Below, in pieces: positions 8,701 through 20,584 of a stretch of DNA of 24,985 nucleotides. Origin of the DNA: Physocladia obscura (Eukaryota; Chytridiomycota; Chytridiomycetes; Chytridiales; Chytriomycetaceae); the NCBI GenBank assembly GCA_027596945.1, contig JADGJH010000105.1:1-24985 (forward strand), read 5' to 3'. Made by a program: the position numbers and the translations under genes. The notes beneath the pieces are model-generated. The model was given only the letters and a program-made list of their open reading frames with translations, did no database searches and was not told where the DNA came from. Numbering within the stretch: the first letter of the stretch is position 1; each line of letters opens with the position of its first letter.

Positions 8701-11700
8701 TTAAAGAAATGGAGCAGATTGCATTTGAGAAATGGCAAGCCGCGTTTGAAATGAACCCAGAATTGCCGGAACAACAGTTTGAGAGGCGGAGCGATCGAGA
8801 ATCTATTTTGGAGTTGAGTGCAACTTTTGAGAAACAATTAGACGGCAGTAGTGGCGTGTTTTCTCCAATTGTAGTGTTTTTTGAAACCGAGCTAGGGAAA
8901 TTTATGAATCAGAAACAAGACATGACCGCTATTCCTAGTAATAATCGAGTTAATAATTTGAGTATTGATACAATGAAACTCAAGGACGTTCTGGTTCCGA
9001 GCCCTGAACGCTGTTTTGCTGATGTTGCCAAGTTGTTGCCACATGTTGCTCGTGATAAAAATGAACTTCTGTTGAGTGTTGTACAAAATTGGGTCATTAT
9101 TTTAAAGACTACACCAGCTACTGTGGATTTATTCGTTGAATATTTGGCATCGTTGCATGATAGTTCAGTTTTTTCTTCTTTTTTTTTCTCCTTTGAGCTA
9201 ATTTTTTCCTTTCTTCGGTTTTTTTATTTTTATTTTTATTTTTTTTGTCCTCCCAGTCAAAAACTCCCTTAGTTTAGTTGAAAAGCTCTATGTCGAAGTC
9301 AGTGGCTTATATAATCTTGTGGAAGTTCATAAAATCAAAATTCCGCCAACAGAACTTGCAATGTTTCAAACGTTGGGACCGACACTTCGTCAGCTTAAAG
9401 AAGCTGTTGACATGGCCAGCGACACTAAAGACGACAACATTGCCAAATTCAGCGCAGAGTTGGAAAAGGCAATGCTTGATTTGAGTCAGAGTGCTTTTGA
9501 TGTCCGCAACAAAGCCCTGGATCCAAGTATATTGAGCCAAAGCTCGTCGGCACCCATTATAATATCGCAACTTCAAGAAACGAATGCGAAACTGCAGGAA
9601 ATGATTGAAACAAAAGCAAAGTATGAGCAATGGGCAGAAATTTTCAAGAATGGAGGAGTTTCTGCTATTCCAGCAGCTACAGTTGCTGATGGTGAATCGA
9701 AGAAAGAGGAGGATGAAAAGCCTGTAGCTAAATCAACAGATGGTGGCGTATTTGAGGAGGTTGAAGCGGAAATTAAGATGAGAATATCCTTGTGGACGAG
9801 TTTACGCGAATGGGATGATCTGACAGTGTGAGTTTTAAAAGAAAATAACTCTAGTTTTATTGTTCAGCTGAAATTTTTTTTACCTTTTCCACAAATTTCA
9901 GTGCGTGGAATAATCGCCCATTCGAAACTTTGAATACCGAAGAAATTAATTTTCAAATCGCGGCTTTCGGCAAAATTGTTTACGCTCTTGACAAGGGTCT
10001 CCCTCCAAACGATGTTGTTCCAAAACTAAAAAGTCTTGTGGACTCTTACAAAGCAATGTACGGAACAATCGTCGATCTCCGAAATCCAGCGTTGAAAGCA
10101 CGTCATTGGGACAAAATCCAAGAAATTTTAGGAAAGCCGTTGATTCGCGATGAAACCCTTACGCTTGAAAAGCTGATTGAACAAAGAATTTTTGATTTCA
10201 AAGAAGATATCAGTAATACCTCAGGACAGGCGTCATCAGAAGCTGCATTGGAAGAAATGTTGAACAAAGTAGTGAAATTGTGGAGCGATACGGAGTTTAT
10301 TGTATTGCCGTATCGAGATTCAAAAGACGTTTATATCCTTGGTGCAATTGACGACATTCAGACAGCACTTGAAGATAGTCAAGTCACGATTTCGACAATT
10401 AAAGCCTCTAGATTTGTTGGACCCATTAAACAAGAAATTGACAGGTGGGATCGCCAGCTCATGCTCTTTTCAGAAACGCTGGACGCTTGGATGGTTTGTC
10501 AAAGAAATTGGCTCTATCTTGAATCAATTTTTTCGGCACCAGATATTCAACGGCAATTACCTGATGAGGCCAGAATGTTTCAACAAGTAGACAGATCATG
10601 GAAAGAAGCGATGAGAAAAGTTTTCCGTAATCCAAATGCAATGAAAAGTGGAACGATACCGGGACTACTTGAAACATTTCAACAAAATAATGTTCTATTG
10701 GACCAGATTCAAAAATGTCTTGAAGATTATTTGGAGTCAAAACGTTTGCTTTTCCCGCGATTTTATTTTCTATCAAACGATGAGTTGCTGGAGATTTTAT
10801 CGCAAACAAGAAATCCACAGGCCGTTCAGCCTCATTTGACCAAATGCTTTGATGCCATTAAAAGTTTGGGATTCTCAGCAGATTCAAAAAGTATTGACAT
10901 CATCTCAATGATCAGTCCGGAAGGTGAAAAAGTCGCCTTTTTGAAAACAATTAAAGCACGAGGAAATGTTGAATCTTGGTTGAGCTCCGTTGAAGAAGGG
11001 ATGGTATCAGTTTTAAAACGGCTGGTGAAGTTGGCTTTGGCGGACTACGAAAATAAAAAACGCACAGATTGGGTGCGCGAACATGCAGGGCAAGTTGTTG
11101 TGACAGCAAATCAAGTTATTTGGTGCCGGGATGTAATTGAAGCAATTAAAAGTGCCAACCCTCAGAACGAAATCCAAAATTTGAAAACAAAATGTATTGC
11201 TAACTTGTCTGGGCTGGCGGCTTTAGTTCGCGGAGATTTGACGAAAATTCAACGCGCAATTTTGGGCGCACTGATAACCATTGATGTTCATAACCGTGAT
11301 ATTGTTCAAGGACTCTTACAAGCAAAAGTATCTGGTTTGAATGATTTCGAATGGACAAAACAACTTAGATATTATTGGGACTCGGAAGTTGATACCTGTC
11401 AAGTCAAAATGTCGTCATCTGTTTTCAACTACGGTTACGAATATCTAGGTTGCTCCCCTCGCTTGGTGATTACTCCGCTAACTGACCGATGTTATTTAAC
11501 TTTGACCGGTGCAATGCAATTAAACTTGGGAGGGTCTCCAGTTGGGTAATACGCGTTTTTTAAATAGCATCAATTTCATCAATTTATTCAATCTAATTCA
11601 TCAATTTAAAGGCCAGCAGGCACGGGCAAAACAGAAACGGTAAAAGATTTGGCCAAGGCAATGGCTCGACAATGCGTTGTTTTTAACTGCTCAGACGGAA

Positions 11701-14700
11701 TGGATTACAAAATGATGGGTAAAATGTTTGCAGGACTTGCACAAAGTGGAGCTTGGATATGTTTCGACGAATTCAATCGCATCGATATTGAAGTTCTCTC
11801 TGTTATTGCACAACAGCTCTTGACAATCAAAAGTGCGAAAGATTCAAAATGTTCTCGCTTTATTTTCGAAGGCAAGGATATTCGGCTTATTGATACATGC
11901 GCAGCTTTCATTACTATGAATCCAGGGTATGTATTCGCAATTCTGCTATGCCAAGTACTAAATTTAGCACAGATATGCTGGTCGAACAGAGCTTCCTGAT
12001 AATTTGAAAGCCTTGTTTCGACCTATTTCGATGATGGTACACTCAATGTTTTTGAAAAACTCTCATATTTCCTTGATGTAGATTCCTGATTACGGACTTA
12101 TTGCCGAAATTATGCTTTTCTCTGAAGGTTTTGAGAGTGCAAAAGCTCTGGCTGGGAAAGTTGTAAATCTTTATAAACTTTGCTCTGAGCAACTGTCGCA
12201 GCAAGACCATTATGATTTTGTAAGTCCGCCAATTTTGATTTTGATTTTCAATAAAATTTCTGCCAGGGAATGCGCGCCGTTAAATCTGTTCTTATAATGG
12301 CTGGTGCTCTCAAAAGATCAAATCCAGACTTATTAGAACAAGTTGTTTTAATCCGATCGCTTCGTGACTCTAATTTACCAAAATTCTTAGTTGAAGATAT
12401 TGGTTTGTTTCGTGGAATACTTCAAGATTTATTCCCCAGTATCACTGTCAAAGAGGAAGATTTTGATGTTTTGAGCAAAACAATTAAAGACATTATGCGG
12501 GAAAAAAACTTGGAAGTAGTGGACGCGTTTGTAAGCAGGGTTTGCCAGCTTTTTGAGACTATGCGAATCAGGCATGGGGTAATGCTTGTTGGGTAAGCCT
12601 TTTGTTCCACTTTGACTTTTAAAATTAAAAGTAAGCGTAGACCCACAGGAGGAGCTAAGACAACTTGCTATCAAATATTACAAGAAGCTTGCACGAGGCT
12701 GAAACAACAAATGCCAAATAGTTTAGACTTTCAAAAAGTCAAAACTTGGGTCCTAAATCCAAAATGCGTTGCAATGACCGAACTTTATGGCGAATTCAAC
12801 CTGGCGACAATGGAGTGGAAAGATGGGCTGATTGGAATTATTTTCAGAGAACAAGTTGCAGATGATACAATCGACGATAAATGGACTGTATTGGATGGAC
12901 CTGTGGATGCACTCTGGTGAGTTCAAACATACTTTTGATTTGGCATCACTCTTATATATTTCATTTATAAAAAAATTTGAAAAACAGGATTGAAAACATG
13001 AATACAGTTCTTGATGACAACAAATTACTCACTTTAATTAATGGAGAGCGTATAAAAATGAATCCAACAATGCATATGCTCTTTGAAGTAAACGACCTTG
13101 CTGTTGCTTCTCCAGCAACAGTTAGTCGATGTGGAATGGTAGTATGTCCAAACATCAAATTTTGAATCTTAATTAAGTATTTTAGGTGTATATGGATCCT
13201 GCTTCAATTGGTTGGTGGCCTTACGTTGAGTCATGGCTTCGATCAATGCCAGAAAGAGTACCCGACGAGTTAAAGAGCTATCTTCACCAGTTATTCGGAA
13301 TTTACGTAGATTCTGGATTATCGTTCATTCGGAAAATGTGTAAAGAGTATATCAAATCTGTTAATTTCAATCTCGTTGTTTCTCTTTGCAAGTTGATCTC
13401 CTGCTTTGTTCAAAATTCTGAAGTCAATTTTGGAATTCATATTGGCGATTTAAAAGGTCTTTTTGGACACATATTTTTATTTTCTTTTGTGTGGTCGATT
13501 GGAGGTAATCTGGCTGACGGAAATCAAGACTTATTTGATACTTATGTACGGGATACTATGGAAGCCAAACCTCTAACAGACGTTTCCATGCCATCAATGA
13601 GTATTTATAACTATTATGTTCACATCAAAAAGCGAATGTTTGGGCAATGGGACGAACTTGTGCCGATTTTCTCTTACAATTCCGATATACCATATTTCAA
13701 TATGATTGTTCCCACGCCAGATACTATCAAATACGCGTATCTTCTTGAAGCTCTGTTGACAAATGGATATCGCACGTTATTTGGAGGAGAAACTGGTGTT
13801 GGTAAGAGTGTGATTGTCCAAGATTTGTTGAATCGCATCAGCAAAAAGAATGGGTTCCTTCCGGTTTCATTGGGATTTTCTGCACAAACTAACAGCATTC
13901 AAACGCAACAAGCAATGGAAGCCAAATTAGAGAAAAAAAGAAAAGGAATTCTGGGGGCACCTTCCGGATTTAGGAAGATTGTTCTTTTTGTCGATGATTT
14001 GAATATGCCGAAATTAGATACTTATGGCTCACAACCTCCGATTGAACTCATAAGACAGTATATTGACTTTAACGGATTCTACGATCGTGAGTTAATGTCG
14101 TGGAAAGAGGTGCAAGATATTGAAATAGTAACTTGCTGTGCTCCTCCTGGAGGTTTGTAACTACATTATTTTCAATTCGCACTCATTTGACCTTTCAGGC
14201 GGAAGAAACAATGTAACTCCAAGACTATTGAGGCATTTTAACATGCTAAACATTCCAGCGCCGAGTGAGCAATCACTTTCAACAATATTCAAGTCAATTG
14301 TTGACGGTTTCTTGAAGCCGTTTCCCGCAGAGATTAAGCAATGTTGCGAAGCCATCGTGTTATCTTCAATTGAGATTTATCGAAGTATGTGCAATGAGCT
14401 ACTGCCAACTCCAGCTAAATCGCATTACACGGTATACCACCACTTGTCAAATTTGAAATTCTAATTTCGATTTCCTTCTAAGTTCAACCTTCGAGACTTA
14501 TCAAAAGTTGTTCAAGGAATTCTTCAAGTACAGCCAGCCAATATTCAAACAAAATTAGACATCGTTCGAACATTTTGCCACGAAGCATCGCGCGTCTTTC
14601 ATGATCGTTTGATCGATGACAATGATCGAGTGTATTATAACAAACTTTTGTCAGAAATTGTAGAAAAAAATTTTAGCATTTCACTTCCCTCAGAAATTAT

Positions 14701-17700
14701 GAGCGAAAAACCAATAATGTAACTTTTTATTTTTATTTTTATTTTTTTAAACTTTTTCAACAGCTGATATTAATTTACCAGGTTCGGTGACTTTTCTAAG
14801 AGAGGAGTTCCCGTTGATGAAAGACAGTACGTTGAATTTCAAGATATGAATGTATTAAACAACCTGCTCGAAGAATATTTGGAGGAGTACAATGTAACAA
14901 TGAATAAGGAGCTAAGATTAATTTTTTTCCTAGATGCAAAGCAGCATATCACTAGAATATCAAGAATTATTCGACAGCCACGAGGCAATGCTTTGCTTGT
15001 CGGGGTTGGGGGGTGTGGAAAACAGTCATACACTCGTCTGGCATGTCACATCTCAGATTTTCATTGTTTTCAAGTGGAATTAACTCGAACTTATGGAGAA
15101 GTGGAATGGCATGATGATTTGAAAAAACTTTACATTTCTGCTGGAGTAGAAGGGAAGAACACTGTATTCTTATTGTCAGACACTCAAGTGAAAACCGAGT
15201 CGTTTCTCGAAGATATTAATAATATATTGAACTCAGGAGAAGTTCCAAACTTGTTTCCAACCGACGAACGTGAAAAAATTTTGGGGGATTTGAGACCTAT
15301 AGCACGAGAAAAGGGGATTCCCGAAGACCGCGATTCTGTTTATCAGCTTTTCATCAGCAGAGTTAGAGATAACTTGCACATTGTGTTTGCAACCAGTCCA
15401 GTCGGCGATACATTCCGGAACCGCTGTCGTATGTTTCCTTCTTTAGTCAACTGCTGTACAATTGATTGGTTTGATGAGTGGCCCCGAGAAGCATTATTAT
15501 CAGTGTCAAAACGATTTTTAGAATACGTTGATTTGGGTTCAGATGAAACCAAAGCGAATATCGCGCAAATGTGTGTCGAAGTTCACAGCTCAGTCGGAAT
15601 CATGGCCAAAAAATTTTACGCGGCATTGAGACGAAAATACTACACGACGCCAACTTCTTATTTGGAGTTAATCAACCTTTATGTTTCCATGTTGCAGGAA
15701 AAGCGCAAAGAGCTAGGAGCGAGCCGAGATAGATTGAACAGTGGTCTAAGTAAATTAGCAGAAACAAATGAGTTAGTTGCAAACATGCAAGTTGAGCTCA
15801 ATTCACTGGGACCAGTGCTTCGACAGAGTGCCATTGATGTGGAAGCTTTGATGGTAAAAATCGCAAAAGATCAAGAAGTTGCAGATTCAGTTAGAAAAGT
15901 TGTGGCTGAAGAAGAAGCCATTGTACGGGTTAAAGCAAATGACACCCAAGCTTTCGCTGAGTCATGTCAAAAAGATCTCGATGAAGCACTACCAGCATTA
16001 GACGCAGCTTTTAAAGCGCTAGATGCTTTGGATAAAAAAGACATTGCTGAGTTGAAGGTATTGAGGCTGGTATTAATAGTTAATTCACTAAAAAACTTGC
16101 ATTTAGGTTTTTGCCAAACCTCCGGACGCAGTGTTAATGGTTATGGAAGCTATTTGCATATTATTTAAAATGAAACCTGATTGGGAAAACAGCAAAAAAT
16201 TGCTTGGTGATCCTCAATTCATGAAAAAGATGGCTGATTATGACAAGGACAATATTCCTGAAGCTATTCAGAAAAAAATCAAAAAATACGTTGAAAATCC
16301 AGCATTCACTCCTGAAGCAATTGAAAGAGTGTCTAAAGCTTGTAAATCAATTGGTATGTGGGTTATTGCGATGGAGATATATTCGAGAGTCTTCAAAGAA
16401 GTTGCTCCGAAAAAGAAAAAACTTGAAGAAGCGCAAGAGACCCTGGAAACAACGCGAGCAGCTCTGGCTGCAAAAGCTGCCGCGTTGCAAGATGTTGAAA
16501 ATCAGCTTGACAAATTGAAAGAAACTTACGAAAGCTCAATCAGAAGCAAGAAAACACTTGCCGATAAAATGGAAGAAACTACTTTACGAATGGGTCGGGC
16601 AGGAAAGTTAACTCTAGCGTTGGCTGACGAGCAAATTCGCTGGACTGAATCAGTTGCCTCCATGAACTTTCTCATTCAACAACTTGTTGGAAACATTTTT
16701 ATTTGCGCAGCCAGTGTTGCATATTATGGCGCATTCACCTCTCAGTATCGGCAAAATCTGGTTGCAGAATGGATGAAACAATGCCGAGAATACAGTGTTC
16801 CAGTCACCGATAACTTCAATTTAATGGAGCATTTGGTTGATCCAGCTATTGTGCGTGACTGGAATATTCAAGGACTCCCAGCAGATAGCCTTTCTACGGA
16901 AAATGGGATATTGGTAACTCGAGGGAGGAGATGGCCTCTGATGATTGACCCGCAAGGTCAAGCAAATCGTTGGATAAGAAATATGGAAGGAGCCTCTTTA
17001 AAAGTCGTCAAGCTTTCTGAACCGAAATTCCTGCGGTCATTAGAAAATGCTGTCAGAACTGGTCAAGCAGTTTTAATGGAAGATGTCGGCGAACAACTAG
17101 ATCCTGCTATTGAACCTTTACTTTTAAAGCAAACAGTCCGACAGGGAGGGAGACTCTTAATGAAACTTGGGGACTCATTAATTGAATACGATCGAAATTT
17201 CAAGCTATACATTACAACAAAACTATCAAACCCACATTACTTGCCAGAAGTTTGCATAAAAGTAACAATTATCAACTTTACGGTCACTAATGTTGGGCTT
17301 GAAGGTCAGTTGCTTGCAGATGTGGTAAAACTGGAAAAGCCAGAGCTCGAAGAACATAGAAATTCTTTGATAGTAAACATTGCAAATGATAAAAGACAAC
17401 TGAAAGATATCGAAGAAAAAATTTTGCGTCTCCTTTTCAACTCTCAAGGAAATATTCTGGACGATGAAGAGCTTATCAATACTTTAAATCAATCAAAGGT
17501 GACCTCAGCGGCTATTAAAGAGCGGGTACATCAAGCCGAAATGACGGAAATTGAAATTAACTTAGCTCGTGAAAAATACAGACCAGTAGCTATACGCGGT
17601 TCTGTTTTATATTTTGTTATAGCAACTCTGGCTGAAATAGATCCAATGTATCAATTTTCATTGAAATATTTCAAGAATTTGTTCAATCAGTGTATTATAG

Positions 17701-20544
17701 AAAGCCTGAAATCTGATGACTTGCAAACGCGAATTAGAATTTTATGCGATGAAACAACATCGAATATTTTCGCTAATGTCAGTCGCGGACTGTTTGAAGC
17801 CCATAAAATGATCTATGCGTTCATGATTTGTTGTAGTATCTTGAAACAGCAGGGCGATATTTCGGAGGAAGAAATGAACTTTTTCCTGCGCGGAAGTTCA
17901 AGATTGAGTGATAGTGACCCCCTTAAGCCTGACGAAAGATGGTTCACGCAATATATGTGGCAAAATTGCTGCGATGTGGCTGCAAATATTCCGCAATATG
18001 CGTACATTCTTGAGCACATCCAAATGTACACTTCAGAATGGGAAGATCTTGTCAATGCAGAGCAACCATTCACTGAAAATATTCCAGGCAGTCATGATTC
18101 TCCAATATCAGACTTTCAAAAATTGATTTTGATCAAAGCTTTGCGAGAAGAAAAGCTTGTTGCTTCCTGTGTTTCCTTTGTTCAAAAAAATATGGGTCAG
18201 CAATACATAGATATTCCCCCCTTAGATCTTACAAAGGCTTGCAAAGACACTTCTTATTTGGTGCCACTGATTTTTATTCTTTCAAGTGGCTCGGATCCCA
18301 TTTCTGCCCTCATGAAATACGCTGCAACAAAAGATATGAGTTCTACTGATAAATTGCTGATGATTTCACTAGGTCAAGGTCAAGGGCCAATTGCAGAGGA
18401 ATTGATCAGAAGAGCCGCAAAGCGGGGAGATTGGGTATTTTTGCAGAATTGCCATTTAGCAGCTTCTTGGATGACTCGGCTGGAAAATATCATAAAAGAC
18501 TTTGCAACTCCGGAAACTCCGATCAATCAAAACTTCAGATTGTTTTTATCATCTATGCCATCTAAAGTTTTTCCATCATCTGTGCTACAAGATGGCGTGA
18601 AAGTAACAAACGAGCCACCAAAAGGCTTGCGAGCTAACATTGCACGAAGTTTTGCGGATATTTCCCGAGACTTGTTTGATGATGCTCCACCTCAAGGAGT
18701 CAAATTCAAAAAACTGTTGTTTGGAGTTTGCTTTTTTAATGCCATTATTCAAGAGCGTAAGAAATTTGGAGCTCTGGGATGGAATATTCTTTATGATTGG
18801 TCCAACTCTGATCTTGAAGTTTCTATCGTAATGCTAAAAAATACGCTGATGGAATCAAAGCAAATTCCATGGGATGCCTTGATGTACTTAACTGGGGAAA
18901 TAACTTTTGGTGGCCGTGTTACTGATGACTGGGACAGGCGTACATTGAATTCAATTTTGGCGAAATTCTATTCATCAAATATTTTAGATGACAGCTACAC
19001 TTTTTCGCCTTCTGGAATTTACTATGCACCGAAAGATACGGATTTGAATGGTTTCAAGGCATATATAGATAGTCTGCCATTCTCAGAGGAACCGTCAATT
19101 GTAAGCTCACCATATATTCTTTTTCGTCTAACAAAATCAAAAAGTTTGGCATGCACGAAAATGCAAACATCAGCTACCAAATGCAAGAAGCAAAACGAGT
19201 TATTAAAACTATTTTAGATGTACAACCACGTCTTGTTTCTGGTGGTTCAGGGAAAAGTCCTGAGCAAATCGTTTCTAGCATTGCAAATTCTATTCTCGAA
19301 GGTTTGCCTGGACTTCTTTTCACAGAACCTATTGCTTCTGGCGTTCCTATTCCTGGAAAGCCAGATTTTCTAGCCCAAAAAGAAGTTTTGGATAATCTCT
19401 TCAAAAAAGATGAGCAGGGCCGTATGCTGAATTCGCTGAGCACAGTACTTTGCCAAGAAGCTGCCAGATTTAACAAACTTTTGACACTTCTCAAAGTGAA
19501 TTTAGAAAATTTGGCAAAAGCTGTGAAAGGCTTGGTTGTGATGAGCGCAGAGCTCGAAAAAGTGTTTCAAAGCCTTCTTAATAATGAGGTAATCTTCATT
19601 ATGATTCTTTTTAAATATGATTTTAAATATACATCTCTGTGAAGGTGCCCGAAATTTGGGCAAAAGCGGCTTACCCATCATTGAAGCCGTTAGCTTCGTG
19701 GATAAAAGACTTAAAACTGAGAGTTGAGTTTTTGAACGAATGGCTTGACCATGGACAACCAGCTTCATTTTGGCTACCTGGCTTATTTTATCCACAAGGT
19801 AAACTTAATTTGAATAAAACATGTCTAAAGAACGAGTAGGTTTTTTGACAGGAATATTGCAAAACCACGCTCGAAAATATAATATTCCCATTGATTCTTT
19901 GGCCTTTGCGTATAAAGTCACCAACTATGAAACAGGCGATTCAGAAATCGATGATGATATTTCAGTGAAACCAAATAAAGCTGTAACAGAACGCCCCATA
20001 GGAAGTCCAAAAGATGAAGAAGATGAATTTAAAGAATACCCCGACTCTGATGGAGTACTTATGAGAGGAATTTTTATTGAAGGAGCAAGATGGGATCGCC
20101 AAAAAAGAAGTCTGCAGGACTCGTTTCCAATGGAAATGTTTTCGGTATACTATTCCACTATCTGTTCAATTTCTGTGAAATTATAACCTTAAATAATTAG
20201 GCAATGCCATTGGTGCGATTTATTCCCACACAAGCCACTCAAAAAAGTCCGAGTTTGTTTATATGTCCTCTGGTCAGTGCATTGGCTCCCATTTATCAAA
20301 TGAATTTAAAACCAATAAACCAAAAAAAAAAAAAAAAAATAGTACAAAACTTCTGCCCGAGCTGGAACACTGTCAACAACGGGGCAGTCAACAAACTTTG
20401 TCATTGCTGTAAATCTTACGACGGACGTTCCAGCAGAAGTTTGGATCGCGAAAGGGGTAGCTTTATTGGTAATTTGCTGCCCTCTATATCTTTTTTTTAG
20501 TATTTTGCTGATAGATATTTTTTTAGTGTCAACTCAATACTTGA
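5759..20544 (+). CDS. Axonemal dynein heavy chain, inner-arm DNAH6 type
   Basis: This is a minus-end-directed motor subunit of the flagellar inner dynein arm. Exons: 5759-6046, 6229-7083, 7140-9162, 9257-9827, 9902-11545, 11612-11926, 11973-12036, 12082-12219, 12267-12592, 12641-12916, 12988-13138, 13186-14152, 14199-14431, 14483-14718, 14782-16057, 16107-19100, 19145-19588, 19645-19798, 19840-20144, 20201-20272, 20343-20468, 20527-20544. These give 4491 residues, all in phase. P-loops: AAA1 GPAGTGKT (1794) with Walker [13 protein letters not shown]2 GPTGGAKT (2075, Gly6 replaced by Ala); AAA3 GETGVGKS (2418) with [12 protein letters not shown]4 GVGGCGKQS (2770). The stalk coiled coil runs about 2995-3310 around the microtubule-binding tip. 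The C-terminus reads [18 protein letters not shown], then ALLCQLNT. The N-terminus carries a Gln/Pro-rich tract (6565-6650). DNAH6 assignment rests on remembered N-terminal similarity ([15 protein letters not shown]); phylogeny would settle it. The first ATG after the stop at 5693 was chosen. Confidence 0.96.
6047..6228 (+). other. Dynein intron 1 with GAGCG repeats
   Basis: At 182 nt this is the longest intron of the gene; the others are 41-94 nt. The donor is GTATGC and the acceptor GCAAG. It contains four GAGC(G) units, at 6117, 6126, 6146 and 6156, in two pairs about 10 bases apart within an otherwise AT-rich stretch. The intron limits are set by reading phase only (both sides phase 0), because the flanking N-terminal protein is poorly conserved. 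The acceptor could therefore be slightly different. Confidence 0.6.
6563..6650 (+). repeat. CAA/CAG-rich glutamine tract in dynein N-terminus
   Basis: Mixed CAA and CAG codons, with AGA/CGA and CCx codons, encode two Gln-rich blocks ([15 protein letters not shown] and [15 protein letters not shown]). The codons are mixed rather than a pure triplet repeat, so it should be fairly stable. It lies in the divergent N-terminal region before the conserved tail, and the chain is some hundreds of residues longer at the N-terminus than I remember for animal DNAH6. It is probably a disordered linker. Confidence 0.75.
20322..20339 (+). repeat. A18 homopolymer in dynein intron 20
   Basis: Eighteen consecutive A end one base before the TAG acceptor at 20340-20342 of intron 20273-20342. 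The usual pyrimidine-rich stretch is therefore absent from this 3' splice site. The flanking codons (CPL, then YKTSARAG) make the junction secure. A similar A17 run (3916-3932) lies just inside LYS1 intron 3. Confidence 0.9.
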
Positions 20545-20575
20545 CTTTTTTATTTTTCGATTTGTTTTGTTTTTT

Positions 20576-20581
20576 AATAAA
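20576..20581 (+). terminator. AATAAA poly(A) signal candidate for dynein
   Basis: AATAAA lies 31 bases after the dynein stop and 3 bases before the ATG of the Sec1 gene, after a T-rich stretch. If it is used, dynein transcripts would be cleaved within the Sec1 coding region or its first intron. The position follows the usual spacing of fungal genes, but use is inferred. Confidence 0.4.
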
Positions 20582-20584
20582 AAA

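Noticed and set aside
20469..20511. Dynein end read straight on as VICCPLYLF then stop
   Set aside because: Splicing 20469-20526 gives ALLCQLNT then stop, matching the conserved C-terminus of axonemal dyneins.
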